A stretch of DNA of 64,000 nt from Psilocybe azurescens. Lineage: Eukaryota > Basidiomycota > Agaricomycetes > Agaricales > Agrocybaceae. The notes beneath the pieces were generated by a model. It saw only the letters and a list, made by a program, of their open reading frames with translations, had not been told where the DNA came from and made no database searches. Where the stretch lies: contig JAJIRX010000151.1 in assembly GCA_023853785.1 (NCBI GenBank), positions 27,992 to 91,991 on the forward strand, given 5' to 3'. Position numbers and translations under genes: made by a program. Positions 16,486 to 27,646 of this stretch are shown in pieces. Within the stretch, counting starts at the first letter, position 1. Each line of letters starts with the position of its first letter.

Positions 16486-18038
16486 TCAAAAACATTCTGG
16501 CAAGAATTGATCAGAAATTTAAGATTTCATTAACAGATGCAACTCACTGCGATGAACGATACTAGGGCCAGATTCGTCATACTCCTGCTTCGAGACCCAC
16601 ATGCTCTGGAAAGTAGACAAGGATGCCAAGATAGACCCACCAATCCAGACAGAGTGTTTACGCTCCGGAGGCGCGATGATCTTAACCTTGATGCTTGTCG
16701 GAGACAAGGCCGTCAGCTCCTTCTGCATGCGGTCAACTATCCCAGCGAACATGGTAGTCCCTCCCGAGAGCACAATATTTGCATACAAGTCACGGCGAAT
16801 ATCAACGTCACATTTGATGATGGAGTTGTAGCTAAAGAGAGGTTAATTGAAGGTGACGATAAGAAAGCGGTCATATACATACGTGGTCTCGTGGATACCA
16901 GCTAGTTCAGATCCAAGCAAAGATGGGTGGAACAAAGCTTCAGGAGCGCGGAACCTAATAGTCAAGTCGAAGGTATGCGTGGGCGGTCAATAGTATTTGA
17001 ATTACCTCTCACTCCCGATTGTGATAACCCGGCCATCCGGAAGTTCGTAGTTTTTCTCAAGAGCACAAGACTGAGCAGCAAGTTGGAGCTCTTGCTCGAA
17101 GTCAAGCGCAACGTAACAAAGCTTTTCCTTGATGTCACGAACGATTTCTTGTTCGGCTGTGGTGGTGAACGAATAGCCCCTGTCGATTAAAGTTTGTACT
17201 AGGTACTTCGTGATATCACTTCCGGCAATATCGAGGCGAAGGCTGGCATGAGGAAGGGTAAAGCCTTCGTAAATTGGCACCACATGGGAGACACCGTCGC
17301 CGGAGTCAAGAAAAATTCCAATCGCACGTCCAGAAGCATAGAGAGATAGAACAGCTTGGATAGACACGTAGAATGCGGGGGAATTGAAAGTCTCGAACAT
17401 GATCTGCATCATCTTTTCGCGGTTGGCCTTTGGGTTGAGTGGAGCCTCAGTCAAAAGAATTGGATGTTCCTCAGGTGCGACCCGGAGCTCGTTGTAGAAT
17501 GTATGATGCCAAATCTTCTCCATGTCGTCCCAGTTGTTGACGATGCCACGTTCGATCGGGTATTGCAAGGACAGGATGCCGCGTTTTGCCTCGGCCTCGT
17601 CACTAGTCCTACTCAGAAAAACGTAGATTATATGAATATTATGAGCCTACCCAACGTAGGAATCTTTGTTTGTCATTCCAATCATAATGCCATGATGTCG
17701 GGGACGACCGACGATGGAGCTGTCATGCCACTGGCCTTCAGTCTTGTCTTACAAAATATCTATGCATTCTCACTTACGGAAAGACGGCACGAGGTGCATC
17801 ATCGCCTGTAGAGATTGAAGACATAGAAATAAATCCCACTCGGTAACGTTATAAAATCCATACCAGCAACTGTAAATTGAATTAGCGTATAGACAAGGTG
17901 TGTCGAAGCTGAATCTGCCTTACATCCAGCCTTACACATGCCAGATCCGTTGTCAATCACCTGTGGGTCCCTCAATGGCTACTGATCATTACAAAATATC
18001 AATAGAGTACTTACCAGTGCGGTCATGTCGTCGTCCAT
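16486..18038 (-). CDS. Actin-like protein, copy 4 (uninterrupted)
   Basis: The only one of the five actins with no apparent frame break. Exons run MDDDMTAL (18038-18015), [12 protein letters not shown] (17960-17924), micro-exon TTGCTG (17864-17869), [25 protein letters not shown], the long core exon (17611-17002) and the C-terminal exons, ending in an 11-nt last exon giving KCF and TGA (16486). Key motifs [13 protein letters not shown] and GGTTMFAG are intact. It is more divergent than copies 1 and 2: GMTNKDSY replaces [25 protein letters not shown] replaces [17 protein letters not shown], and [12 protein letters not shown] replaces [12 protein letters not shown]. Probably a functional actin isoform; whether it is the main one cannot be told here. 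Confidence 0.88.
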
Positions 18039-18548
18039 ATCGAATTCTCGCTGAAGGTATTACTAGAAGTTGTATAAGAGTGCTCGCAGTGGGCGTATTT
18101 GATGTATTTGCAAAGCATGCTGGGTGAGCGTTTCATACAATTCCAGACATATGTCAATCTGTAAGAGCTATATCCATTTTATCAAACAGGAAAATCAGCC
18201 AAGTAAAGGCTACGAGAGGTTGCAAGCGCTGCGAACTGCGAAACTTGAAGCGCATGCGCGCCACAGTTGAATAGTGGCATTTGCAGAGAAGCTGTGGGCG
18301 AACGGATGAGTTGGTAGGAGCGAAAACATGCTAGAAAGTCATTAAATGTGCTTAAGGCTCCACCTAACCTAGACCAGTCAAGCTGAGTGCTGAGCGCTGA
18401 ACTTTAAGGGCGAGATTTACAGCTGACATTCGTCATTGTCAATGGTGAACTTCAAGGGTTTGTGTGACACAAGCGTGACCTGTTGTGTGACATAGACAAA
18501 CTTCGTTCCAAAATTACCTGCCGAAGGCAGGGTATTTTACATGTATGA
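18039..18548. other. Upstream region of actin copy 4
   Basis: Promoter and 5' flank of actin copy 4. The stretch around 18215-18260 is echoed next to the actin scrap at 16045-16090. No gene seen. Confidence 0.35.
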
Positions 18549-18710
18549 AATTCGTTAGTTGCAATCTAGTACATAGATGTAAATAAACACCATATATATA
18601 GATAAAAATTTTCAGGACTCCTGTTGGCAATTTGTAATAAATACAAAATATCATGCCGTAGTACAATTCCTTCGGCTGGTAATAGCGGACGAAGTCCGCT
18701 CTTTCGAGTT
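18549..18710 (+). repeat. Dispersed repeat, copy 1 (inverted copy at 51849-52020)
   Basis: About 162 nt nearly identical, in reverse orientation, to 51849-52020. Landmarks are AATTCGTTAGTTGCAATC at one end, CAGGACTCCTGTTGGCAATT in the middle and the perfect hairpin AGCGGACGAAGTCCGCT near the other end. No terminal inverted repeat is evident within it. Likely a fragment or member of a transposon-derived family. Confidence 0.7.
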
Positions 18711-18794
18711 AGCCTTGCGTGGTAAAAAGATGGTCTAATCGCAAAAATACTTCAGACTCTGTCTGTAGGAAACACCGTAAAAAACAGTAAAAAT

Positions 18795-18884
18795 TCGGGT
18801 ACGGGGAATCGAACCCCGAGCTGCCGCGATCAAATCACGTGACTTTTGAGAGGCGGCAATGTTAGCTCGTTACACCATACCCGA
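18795..18884 (-). tRNA. tRNA-Glu (CTC) with intron
   Basis: Minus strand. The acceptor stem TCGGGTA pairs with TACCCGA, and the T-arm is CGGGG-TTCGATT-CCCCG. The anticodon stem GCCGC/GCGGC encloses loop CT-CTC-A, followed by an intron of about 18 nt that contains the palindrome TCACGTGA. The anticodon CTC reads Glu GAG. Flanked by the dispersed repeat (85 nt away) and the hAT-like MITE (74 nt away). Confidence 0.88.
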
Positions 18885-18957
18885 CTATATATTGATATGG
18901 TTATTTATAGGTTCCAACCCGGGTTCCAGTTGGTAAAAGTTTGCAGTCACTTTGAAG

Positions 18958-19479
18958 CAGTGTTGGACAGTTGTTAACTAAAGCTATGTAACTTGTAACA
19001 GTTATCCATCGTATAACTTTCTCACATCCAAATCTCAGGGTCAGTTCAATAGTAAAATACGTGATATTGCAGCCTCTACCATCGGTATTCCCTTGATAGG
19101 TAGAGAAATATATTTATTCTGATTTTTAATATTTGATTTCAATAATGCTGCATGGTGCGATCTCTTTTCACTTCACTGTTATTCGAAGATGAGTTGGCAC
19201 TTTATGGGTTGGTGGACCTTGTTGCAGCTGGTGATGATCCTGACATTGATATAGGACTGCATGCAACAACGGGGATATACTTACTGGATGGTTAATTCAA
19301 TATCTCTGATCTCAATGTGTATATTTCTGCCATTTTTGACATGCTTATACTTGAAATACTACCTAGGGGAACAGAGGCGAGCAAAATTTGATGGAACAAC
19401 CTATATTTGTACAGAGTTAACAGAACTGCAACAACTGTTGTTAACGGTTAATAACAGTTACATAACTGGCACAACACTG
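18958..19479. mobile_element. hAT-like non-autonomous element (MITE), 522 bp
   Basis: The terminal inverted repeats begin CAGTGTTG (left) and end CAACACTG (right), with further partial matches inward (GACAGTTGTTAAC / GTTAACAACAG-type motifs). The element is flanked by a perfect 8-bp duplication CTTTGAAG at 18950-18957 and 19480-19487. An 8-bp target duplication with a CAG-starting TIR is the signature of hAT transposons. There is no transposase frame, so it must be mobilised in trans. Confidence 0.85.
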
Positions 19480-19487
19480 CTTTGAAG

Positions 19488-19983
19488 TGGAGGTTTATTT
19501 GTAAACAATGTTTTATAAATGAGACTTCTTTTAGATATTATGCCATATGGTGGTATTGAGATGTATAGAAATTTGAAATATTAGAACGGGATGTGTTGCG
19601 GGAGGGTCCAAAAATCGGATGCAAGCTGCAGCGCACAGTGCTCAATGACTTTTACATGTGGATCAACATTAAAATGATGGTAACGTTAAGGTGGTCATGG
19701 TCGACCATTCAAAAATGCTGACATTTCTATTGTTAGACTTCAATTTCTCCAGTGTGGCAGCACATTGAACTGGCTACATAGGCTTGACAAAATCAGCGTA
19801 ATAATGAGTCACTGACGGACCTAGCGAATATGATGTCTTCAATTGACACCCTTCAAGTCGAGCCCTGAGGAGAATATTGCTCTTTTCTGAATCAGCTGTG
19901 TCCGGCACGGGTCTGAGCCACTCGAGCGGCAGCATGGTTGTTGTATTTACTCTTCTCATCCTGTTGACACCCCTCTGCATTAC
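19488..19983. other. Intergenic, MITE to actin copy 5
   Basis: AT-rich 3' flank of actin copy 5. No gene recognised. Confidence 0.35.
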
Positions 19984-21548
19984 TCAGAGGCATTCTGATA
20001 TGCGCGCCAAAATTTAGATTCGCAAAAGTAGAGAATTAGAAAAACTTACTGCGGTTAACAATAGAAGAGCCGGATTCTTCGTACTCTTGTCTAGAGACCC
20101 ACATTTGGTCAAAGGTAGACAGAGAAGCCAATATGGATCCTCCAATCCATGCACAGTACCTGCGTTCTGGACGAGCGACTATGCATATCTTATGTGATGG
20201 TAAGAGAGCAGTCAGTTCTTTTTCCAGACGAGCAGCTAGGCCTTGAAGCATTGTGGTCCCCCGAAAGCACGATTTGTTTGCATAGTTGAGGACGCATATC
20301 AATGTCGCATTTATGTATTGAGTTGACGCTTGAACAAAACCAATCAATGAAATAATCAAGCTACAGTTATGTGAGCTCACATAGCCATGTGAATGCCAGG
20401 TAGCTCCAGTCCAACAAGAGCTGGTTGCAAAAGAGCTTCGGGAGCGCTGAATCTAAGTTCCTCAGTCAAAGACTCAGTGTTATATCTACAATAATCGTAT
20501 CTACATACCTTTCATGATCGATAATGATGCTGTTCCCATCGGGGAGCTTATAAGTACTCCCAATTGCATCTTTAACAGATGCCATAAGATCTTCTTCGTA
20601 GTCATAAGCAATATAGCAATGTTTTCCTTTAAACAACTAGCAACTCCCCTCTCAGAATCGGTCCCGAGCAGGTGTCCTCTTTCTGTCAATGTCTTCGTCA
20701 AGTAATCTGTGACGTTTTTACCCCCATACTTGAGTCGAACAGTAGCATGTGGGATATAATGGCCATGGTAAACGGGGACGATATGGGTGACAGTATCGCC
20801 GATGTCAACCACAATTCCGGTCTGACCCCTTTCAGAGTCCTCATAGAGGCAAAGAGTAGCTTGATCGGCGACGTAAAAGGCGGGAGAATTGAATTTCTCG
20901 AACATGATCTGCGCGATCATTTCACGGTTGGCCTTTGGGTTAAGTGGGGGATCAGTCTGGAGGATTCGATGTTCCTCTGGTGCTATGCGAAGCTTATCAT
21001 GGAAGACGTGATTCCAGAACCTCTCCATATCATCCCAGTTGGTGATGATTCCGTGTTCTATGGGGTTCGTTATACTCAAGAACTGGCGTCTTTCTTGGGC
21101 TTCATGACTATATCCTAAAATTAGATGAGAAAGAGACTAGACAATGGAGCTAGAGGCCGACCCTATATAGAATTCTTTGCCACCTATGTCGTTCGTATCA
21201 TTGCGATAAAGAGGCTGTCCAATAGCAGGACTACAGATAGGTTCAGAGTTCGTCTCATGAGAATGCACTTGTACACTCACGGAATAATAACAATCGGACC
21301 ATCGTAACCTAAGCAAGGAAAATGACAGGCGTTTAGATATCAAGATACGGGTATAACACATTTACTGGCAACTATGACAAAAGATGCTGTTTTGGATTAG
21401 TGTTCATGTAAAGGAAGTAATCGGTGACCTACAGCCTGCCTTGCAGGTATGTGATCCTCCGTCAAAAACCTGTAGACTCGTCAGAGGACACGCAGTGTAA
21501 AGACAATAGATTAAGCATGAGTACCACTGCTGCAAGATCATTATTCAT
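19984..21548 (-). CDS. Highly divergent actin-like protein, copy 5
   Basis: The most divergent array member. It starts MNNDLAAV (21548) and then [12 protein letters not shown], so the ATP-binding DNGSG has become DGGSH. The micro-exon is TTGCCA (21366-21371). The next exon reads [10 protein letters not shown] instead of [10 protein letters not shown]. It keeps [35 protein letters not shown], a phosphate loop [11 protein letters not shown] (not DSGDGVTH) and [13 protein letters not shown], and ends KCL. There are two frame breaks: an A3 run at 20631-20633 (A4 restores [13 protein letters not shown]) and C5 at 20258-20262 (two bases short). With altered nucleotide-binding residues it may not behave as actin; it is a neofunctionalised paralog or a pseudogene. 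Every canonical splice position is retained. Confidence 0.72.
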
Positions 21549-21957
21549 ATCGATAAAATCTTTCGAAAGGCAAGTAAGCGCCCAAACAGTGAGCACCACA
21601 GGCGAAGCAAGCAATACTAGATTCGGCGAAGAAGATACTTTCCAGCTGCAAGATGTTATATCTGTGCAATTGAGGGTTCGACCAGACTGTGACCCGTCAG
21701 ACATAACTGGGAAGCTCCAATTCGGCTCATTGTGGGAATCTTCGGAATCTACCAGGATAACAGCCTCTGATATTAGCAATGCCAAACAAATGAGAGCGCG
21801 TAGCGAGACGCGTCAGCTCTTCGAAATTGCATCGAAATCCTCAGTTTCTCCTTTCTTCCCGCTACTTTCTCATCAATATACCACCTACCTCTCCGGATTC
21901 AAGGCACCCAACACACAATCCATTCTTCACTCCTAATTCCCTAAATCCTCGCCCAAG
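21549..21957. promoter_or_regulatory. Divergent promoter, actin copy 5 / RPN10
   Basis: About 400 nt separating head-to-head genes. No conventional TATA box is obvious. A pyrimidine-rich stretch (21848-21950) precedes the RPN10 start codon, as is common for fungal housekeeping genes. Confidence 0.4.
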
Positions 21958-23304
21958 ATGCCTCTCGAAGCAACGATGTTGATAATCGACAACTCGGAAT
22001 ATATGCGCAATGGAGATTACACGCCCACACGGTTCGACGCACAATCGGACGCTGTGAATATTGTTTTCCAGACCAAGATTGACTCAAATCCAGAAAACAC
22101 CGTTGGAATCATGACGATGGCGGGCAAAGGGCGAGTTCTATCATCTTAGTATCAGAGGCATTACCACCAGGACGATCTAACCACCTTGTGGTGTCTGCAG
22201 TCCGGAGGTGCTGGTGACACACACGAAAGATCACGGTCCCATCTTAAACGGCATTCTTTCCGCCAAAAACAAAGCCGGTGGCGAGATTGACATCCCACTG
22301 CGCTTGCTGTTGCCCAACTTGCCTTGAAACATCGAGAAAACAAGAACCTCCGCCAACGCATCATCGTGTTTGTTGGATCGCCCCCGGCGAGGGCGAGGAC
22401 AGAGACGAGCAGGCGATGATCAAATTGGCGAAGAAGCTGAAGAAGAACAATGTTGCGGTTGACATCGTTGCATTCGGCGATGGGATCGAGGATGGCGCTG
22501 CGTCGAGGGTGCTGAAAGCTTTCATTGACAACGTGAACAGCAGTGAGAACTCGTGAGTCTTAACATGTTTCCATGCTTCCCTTGCACATTGTTTGGTTTG
22601 ATTGATCGACTTTCATTTACCTTAACTACATGTAGACATTTGCTTGCTGTTCCTCCCGGCACACATCTACTCTCCGATGCTCTTATCTCGTCACCTATTC
22701 TTTCTGCGGACAGAAGTGCCGCTGTGCCGGAGGAACTCGGTGGCACGGGTGCAGCAGCAGCAGGCGGATCCAGCTCAGCTAACGACTTTGAGTTCGGCGT
22801 CGATCCCAGTCTGGACCCCGAATTGGCGATGGTGCGTTTCTTCTCCTTAGTCATCTAACCCTCTCTGTGTGTGTTCATCTTTTAAACCCGTCTCTTATTC
22901 TCCAATAGGCTCTGCGGATGTCTATGCAAGAAGCTCAAGCACGAGAGGCAGCTGCCACTGCAGCGGCATCAGGGGCCTCTGCTTCTTCCGCGCCAACGAC
23001 CTCCGCCGAGACACCGGCCCCTGCAACTACAACCACAACCACAAGCATACCCGCAGACCCCACAGACGACGAAGAGGAGCGCCTCCTCCAGCAGGCTTTA
23101 GCGATGTCGCAGGAGGAGACCACGGGCGAGGACGCAGACGGCGATGTGGAGATGGACGATGAGGAAGACGATGATGAGGAAGATGACGAGGAAGACGATG
23201 ATGACGAGGAAGAGGACGAGGATGCGGCCATTGCTCGGGCTATTAAAATGAGCATACAGACGCAGGAAGAGGATAAGAGCAAGGCTGCTCCGAAGAAGAA
23301 GTAA
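21958..23304 (+). CDS. rpn10: 26S proteasome regulatory subunit Rpn10 (ubiquitin receptor)
   Basis: The N-terminal VWA domain opens [20 protein letters not shown] and continues through [40 protein letters not shown] and VDIVAFGDG. The C-terminal part carries ubiquitin-interacting motifs: [31 protein letters not shown] and [13 protein letters not shown]. Fungi often have one; three resembles animal/plant S5a. A long Asp/Glu tract (about 23150-23225) lies between UIM2 and UIM3. The first intron (22131-22200) uses a GC donor (GCGAGT). Two 1-nt breaks occur, near 22297 (CCA-ACT needed) and in C5 at 22381-22385. Rpn10 sits at the base/lid junction of the proteasome and captures polyubiquitinated substrates. 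It is normally single-copy, so the breaks argue for sequence error. Confidence 0.93.
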
Positions 23305-24523
23305 TTGTTTGCGTTGGGCTCGTTGGTTTGTATGGTTGTCCCTGTGTCATTTCTGCCGTTCAAGATTTGATAGATAAATGGAGCTGTTTTTTTGTTTTCT
23401 CTATCTGTTAGGACCGATTGCTTTCGTGGTCATCGTTTTTAGAAACAGATGCCTGTCTGCGCTGTGGTGTACTGGTAATGCACCAGTTTTGGTTGGTAAA
23501 TCCAAATGTTATTGGCTACACCTCGACATTATTTTATCTTTGTACTGTCTGATGAGGGACTGATGTCATTGAGTGTTTAGCCCTACACCAACAACTCTTG
23601 AGCAAACCTGTTGAGATATTATATATATTCCTTAGACCGGATAATCAACAAGAAAAAGAAAAGAAGCGTATACAATTATGTTTGCGTAGAAGACACGCCG
23701 ACGCGGAGAATAACTGTGCTACCTGCCTGGACAGTCATATACAGTCATTCACGAACGACACATGTTTTTCATATATATTTTATATGTATACGCAAATGCA
23801 AGGCACGCCATTAAACAGCATGCCCAAAGCATGGATCGCCTCTTAACTTGAAACGGGTTCAGATACTTTGAGAGAGCAGAGCTGTTCTTTCAATCCATTC
23901 CTCCGCAAATCGCAGTTGAATTCGGCTGTCGTCTATCCGTTATAATGACACATTTCCTACATCTGCGGATGATCAAGTTGCGCAGGCCGAACGAGGAATT
24001 AAGTAGTCGGAGAGCAATTGAATCTCAATGCCATTTCCAATACCCCGCACACCTCCGCACACCTCCGCACACCGACCATGGCGCGTGACGATCGCCAAGA
24101 TATCTCCAGGTTTGTGTGGCGGCATTTCAGAGCATTTCAGCTCATTCAATCAGGTGTGTCTTGGCCAATGTCTGGGAGTGGTCCAATCACGTAGAATACA
24201 TATCCCCCGAAGCGAGACGACTAGTGCTAAGTAATAATCAATAATCTCGGCGTGTTTGCATTCTTAGCTCCAAACAGTCCCTGGGAATGGTTTATAAAAA
24301 GCAGCAGCAGATCTCACGTTGAATGCTGCTGATTTCTTGCCCCTACGAGTTATCACCTTCTTGAACCTTCTGTCCCGTAATCACTCCCTGACAACTCAGC
24401 TTTGACTCATCTTTCGCTTCTTCTTCCGTTCATTATTGCCCGGATAGCCGGATATCAGCTTTTGGAACTCTTTCTGCCTTATAAACCCGTACTTTTAAGA
24501 AGACAGACCAACAAGCAACTTAA
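23305..24523. other. Intergenic, RPN10 to P450-1
   Basis: About 1.2 kb. It contains a short tandem repeat of CACACCTCCG (24043-24073) and a TTTATAAAAA TATA-like box near 24291-24300, about 230 nt before the P450 start. No gene seen. Confidence 0.4.
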
Positions 24524-26940
24524 ATGCCTCTTCCACCAGGACCAACATACCTTTTGCAGAACCTTCCTAGCCTCGCCGCCCCTCCGGCTATAGCTTTTCT
24601 ATTTGCGAAGGCCCTCACCCACGTATATATTGATGTTCAGGCCTGGACAGTCATCCTGGCGTGCTGCCTTTCTTTCCCGGTGGCGATCTTCTTGAAGGTA
24701 CTATACACGGACATTAGGAATCATAGAGCGGCGGCGTCTCATGGAGCTGTGCTGCCTCCAGCGGTGTACGATAAGTGGCCTGGGGGATCACGTTGCTTAT
24801 GAAGATGTTGGATAATCTCAAGAATGGACACCCAGGTGCGAGATTGTCGTTGATGATTCGTGGAGAGTGTGTACTTATGATGCTTGTTTGGCGCACCCTG
24901 TCAAGGCGATATGTTCGTTGAATGGTCTGAGAGATATGGAAATACGTGGAACTTGAGAATTTTGTTCGAGAATAGGGTGAGTTCCGAGGTTGCCTGGCAT
25001 TGAACCTGGTTCTACAACCATTACTGTATGTAGTTCTTCACTACGGAGCCGGAATACATTAAAGCTATTTTGGCCACCCAATTCGACAACTTTGAGAAAG
25101 GTGAGTGCTACTGAGCCTTTCTAGCTTGGACGGGAGATTGACTGTATGTCGTCGAGGCCCTCACTTCAACGACCAAATGCGTTCCGTATTGGGAACAGGG
25201 GTTTTCAACTCTGACGGTCAGTACTTATTCACCGTGGCATCCGCAACTAATCATACTTATCGAACGCGAATCCAGGCGAAATGTGGAAGTAAGCCCTTCT
25301 CTGAACGCTCCATAGCGTGTTTTGAAATCACCGTCGTACTGACTACACACTGTTCATCAGATTCCATCGTGCGATGACGCGCCCGTTTTCAGCAAAGATC
25401 GCATCAGCCACTTTGACATCTTTGATCGACACGCCACGGAAGCGCTGAATCAGCTCAAAGCCCGCCTCCGCGAAGGGTTCCCCGTCGACATCCAAGACCT
25501 TGCCTCCCGGTTCACCATGGACTCTGCTACTGAATTTCTCTTTAGCAAGAACGTACACTCTCTGGGTGCTGGCCTCCCGTATCCACATTACTCTCCGCTT
25601 GTGAACACGGTTGCGCACGACCATCCTGCGAACAGGTTCTCCAAGGCGTTTGATGAGGCGCAGAGGCTTATTGCGCTGAGATCGAGGAGGGTGTTAATTG
25701 GCCGCTGGCTGAGTTTTGGAAGGATAAGGTCAATGAGCAGATGGTTGTGGTGAATGGGTTTATAGAGCCTATCATGAGAGCGGCTGTGGAAAGGAAGAGG
25801 ATGCTCAGCGGCGATAGAGGCGCTGAAAAGTCGTCGGAGAAGGTGGCTTTTAACACGGACAGGGAGGTAAAAGATGGAGAAAGCTTATTGGATCATTTAA
25901 TCAACTACACTGAAGGTATGTTTTAGTGTCAAATATCAGAACCAAACTTGACTTACGAATTTCTTGACCAGACGAGACTGTTCTACGTGACGAAATTCTA
26001 AATATTCTTCTGGCAGGACGCGATACAGTACGTTCAGAATTGATACCCTATCGAATCGTCGCATCCGCTCACACTTTGCACCGAGACAACAAACAGCATA
26101 ACATATGCCATCTACATGCTCGCCGAACATCCTGACGTCCTTCAACGCCTAAGAAACGAAGTGCTCGAAAAGGTCGGTGATACCCGCCGGCCTACATTCG
26201 AGGAGATGAAAGACATGAGATATCTTCGCGCCGTCATCAACGAAACGCTTAGATTGTATCCTGCCGTGTACGTGTCTCACTTTGAGAAGTCGTTTGTCTG
26301 AAAAAGGCAAGATATCTGACGAATGGGGTAAATAGTCCGTTCAACATCAGGTCCACCGCAAATCCTGTCATCCTTCCGGGTAAATATGGTAATAAGCCCT
26401 TTTATCTCCCGGCGCATAGCAAGTGAGTCTTTTAATGCTCTGTAGTCTGTGAGCAAATTCATGCTGACCTTGGAGATAGGGCTCCCTACAGCGTGTTGTT
26501 AATGCATCGGAGAAAAGACCTCTGGGGTCCTGACGGTAAGTCAATTTGAAGGTTTACTGTCACGCAACTGGAAAGATCTAATTTACGCATTGCAGCTGAT
26601 GTATTCGATCCGGACCGTTTCCTGGACGCCCGTTTGAGGAAATATATCACTCCGAATCCCTTCATTTTCCTCCCTTTCAACGCCGGACCGAGAATATGCT
26701 TGGGCCAGCAGGTATGTTCAACGCAATTCCTTTCAGGGTCATTCACTCCCTCCATTTGTCTCGCTGACACGCCATTGAATTTTCCAGTTCGCATACCATG
26801 AAACTTCGTTCTTCCTCATCAGGCTATTACAGCAATTCTCCAGTATCACCCACGTTTATGACGCACAGCCCCGACATCGCGTCCGCCTCACGAGTGGAAT
26901 ACCAGTGAAGGTCCCAAAGGAAGGGATAAAATTAGGATGA
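24524..26940 (+). CDS. Cytochrome P450 monooxygenase, CYP63-like (P450-1)
   Basis: Membrane-anchored P450 for oxidation of lipophilic compounds. It begins [15 protein letters not shown] and has N-terminal hydrophobic helices. Then come [20 protein letters not shown], the CYP63-type block FHRAMTRPF...[11 protein letters not shown], the I-helix AGRDT, the K-helix ExxR ([10 protein letters not shown]), the PERF-like FDPDRF and the heme loop [12 protein letters not shown]. There are many short introns. Apparent 1-nt breaks lie at G5 24782-24786, T4 25386-25389 and near 25690; each is healed by one base. It is a paralog of P450-3 and P450-4 at the far end of the window. The substrate is unknown; the CYP63 family in white-rot fungi is tied to xenobiotic, alkane and alkylphenol oxidation (family knowledge). 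Confidence 0.85.
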
Positions 26941-27646
26941 AGAGTTATATGACAATGAGCGTTATGGGCGGATGTTGGGTTAAGTTGGAGGAGGCAGTGA
27001 GTAGCGACGATGTTGTTACTGCTATGAACGTGGTATGAGTAGAACCAAACTATTCATAAAGATGAAGGTTGGTTGGAAAGCTGCGTGTATTTTATCTATC
27101 AAGTATTGATTCAGTGTGTAAATTTACGAATGTCAATTGACAATTATGTATAATATTCTCTACTTTATGCGCTGTGAGAGCTCTTGAGCTCATATGTTTG
27201 CCTTGTATCGTTTTGTCCTCGTCGGCATCAACTTTCAGACTTCGACGCAACTCGGACAATATTACCAGAAGCTTCTGCACCCAAGCGATGCTAATCAATT
27301 CTCAAATCACTGATATCTTTCGGAATATCTTCACTGAAGCCCTACGAGGATTAATCAAATAGCTTCTGATCATTGCAGGAAGGAGAAGCAATCAATGACA
27401 CAATTCGCCACTTGTGCGCTGCTCTGAGAATCTCTAAATACTGGTTGCAGACTGCAAGTAAAGACTACCATGCATCTGGCAATACTGGCTTTGGATTCCC
27501 TAGTGATCGCCTTCGATGCAGTCTCGAATTAGCGCCTCAGCTGCAGGGCCTCTAGGCGTGATTGTGCAATCGAAGGGAGCGGGGTATCTGATAAACGGCG
27601 ATCCAAGAAATTAGCGTGCATACTAAACAATTGACGTGGAAATTCC
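26941..27646. other. Intergenic between convergent P450-1 and P450-2
   Basis: 3' flanks of two convergent genes. No gene, RNA or repeat recognised. The reading after the P450-2 stop (27647) stays partly open, so its exact C-terminus is uncertain. Confidence 0.35.

Noticed and set aside
22935..23363. Minus-strand poly-Ser protein
   Set aside because: It is the complement of the Asp/Glu tract of Rpn10.
24524..26940. Calling P450-1 and similar genes pseudogenes because of frameshifts
   Set aside because: All catalytic motifs and splice sites are intact, and each break is a single base in a run. Sequence error is more likely.
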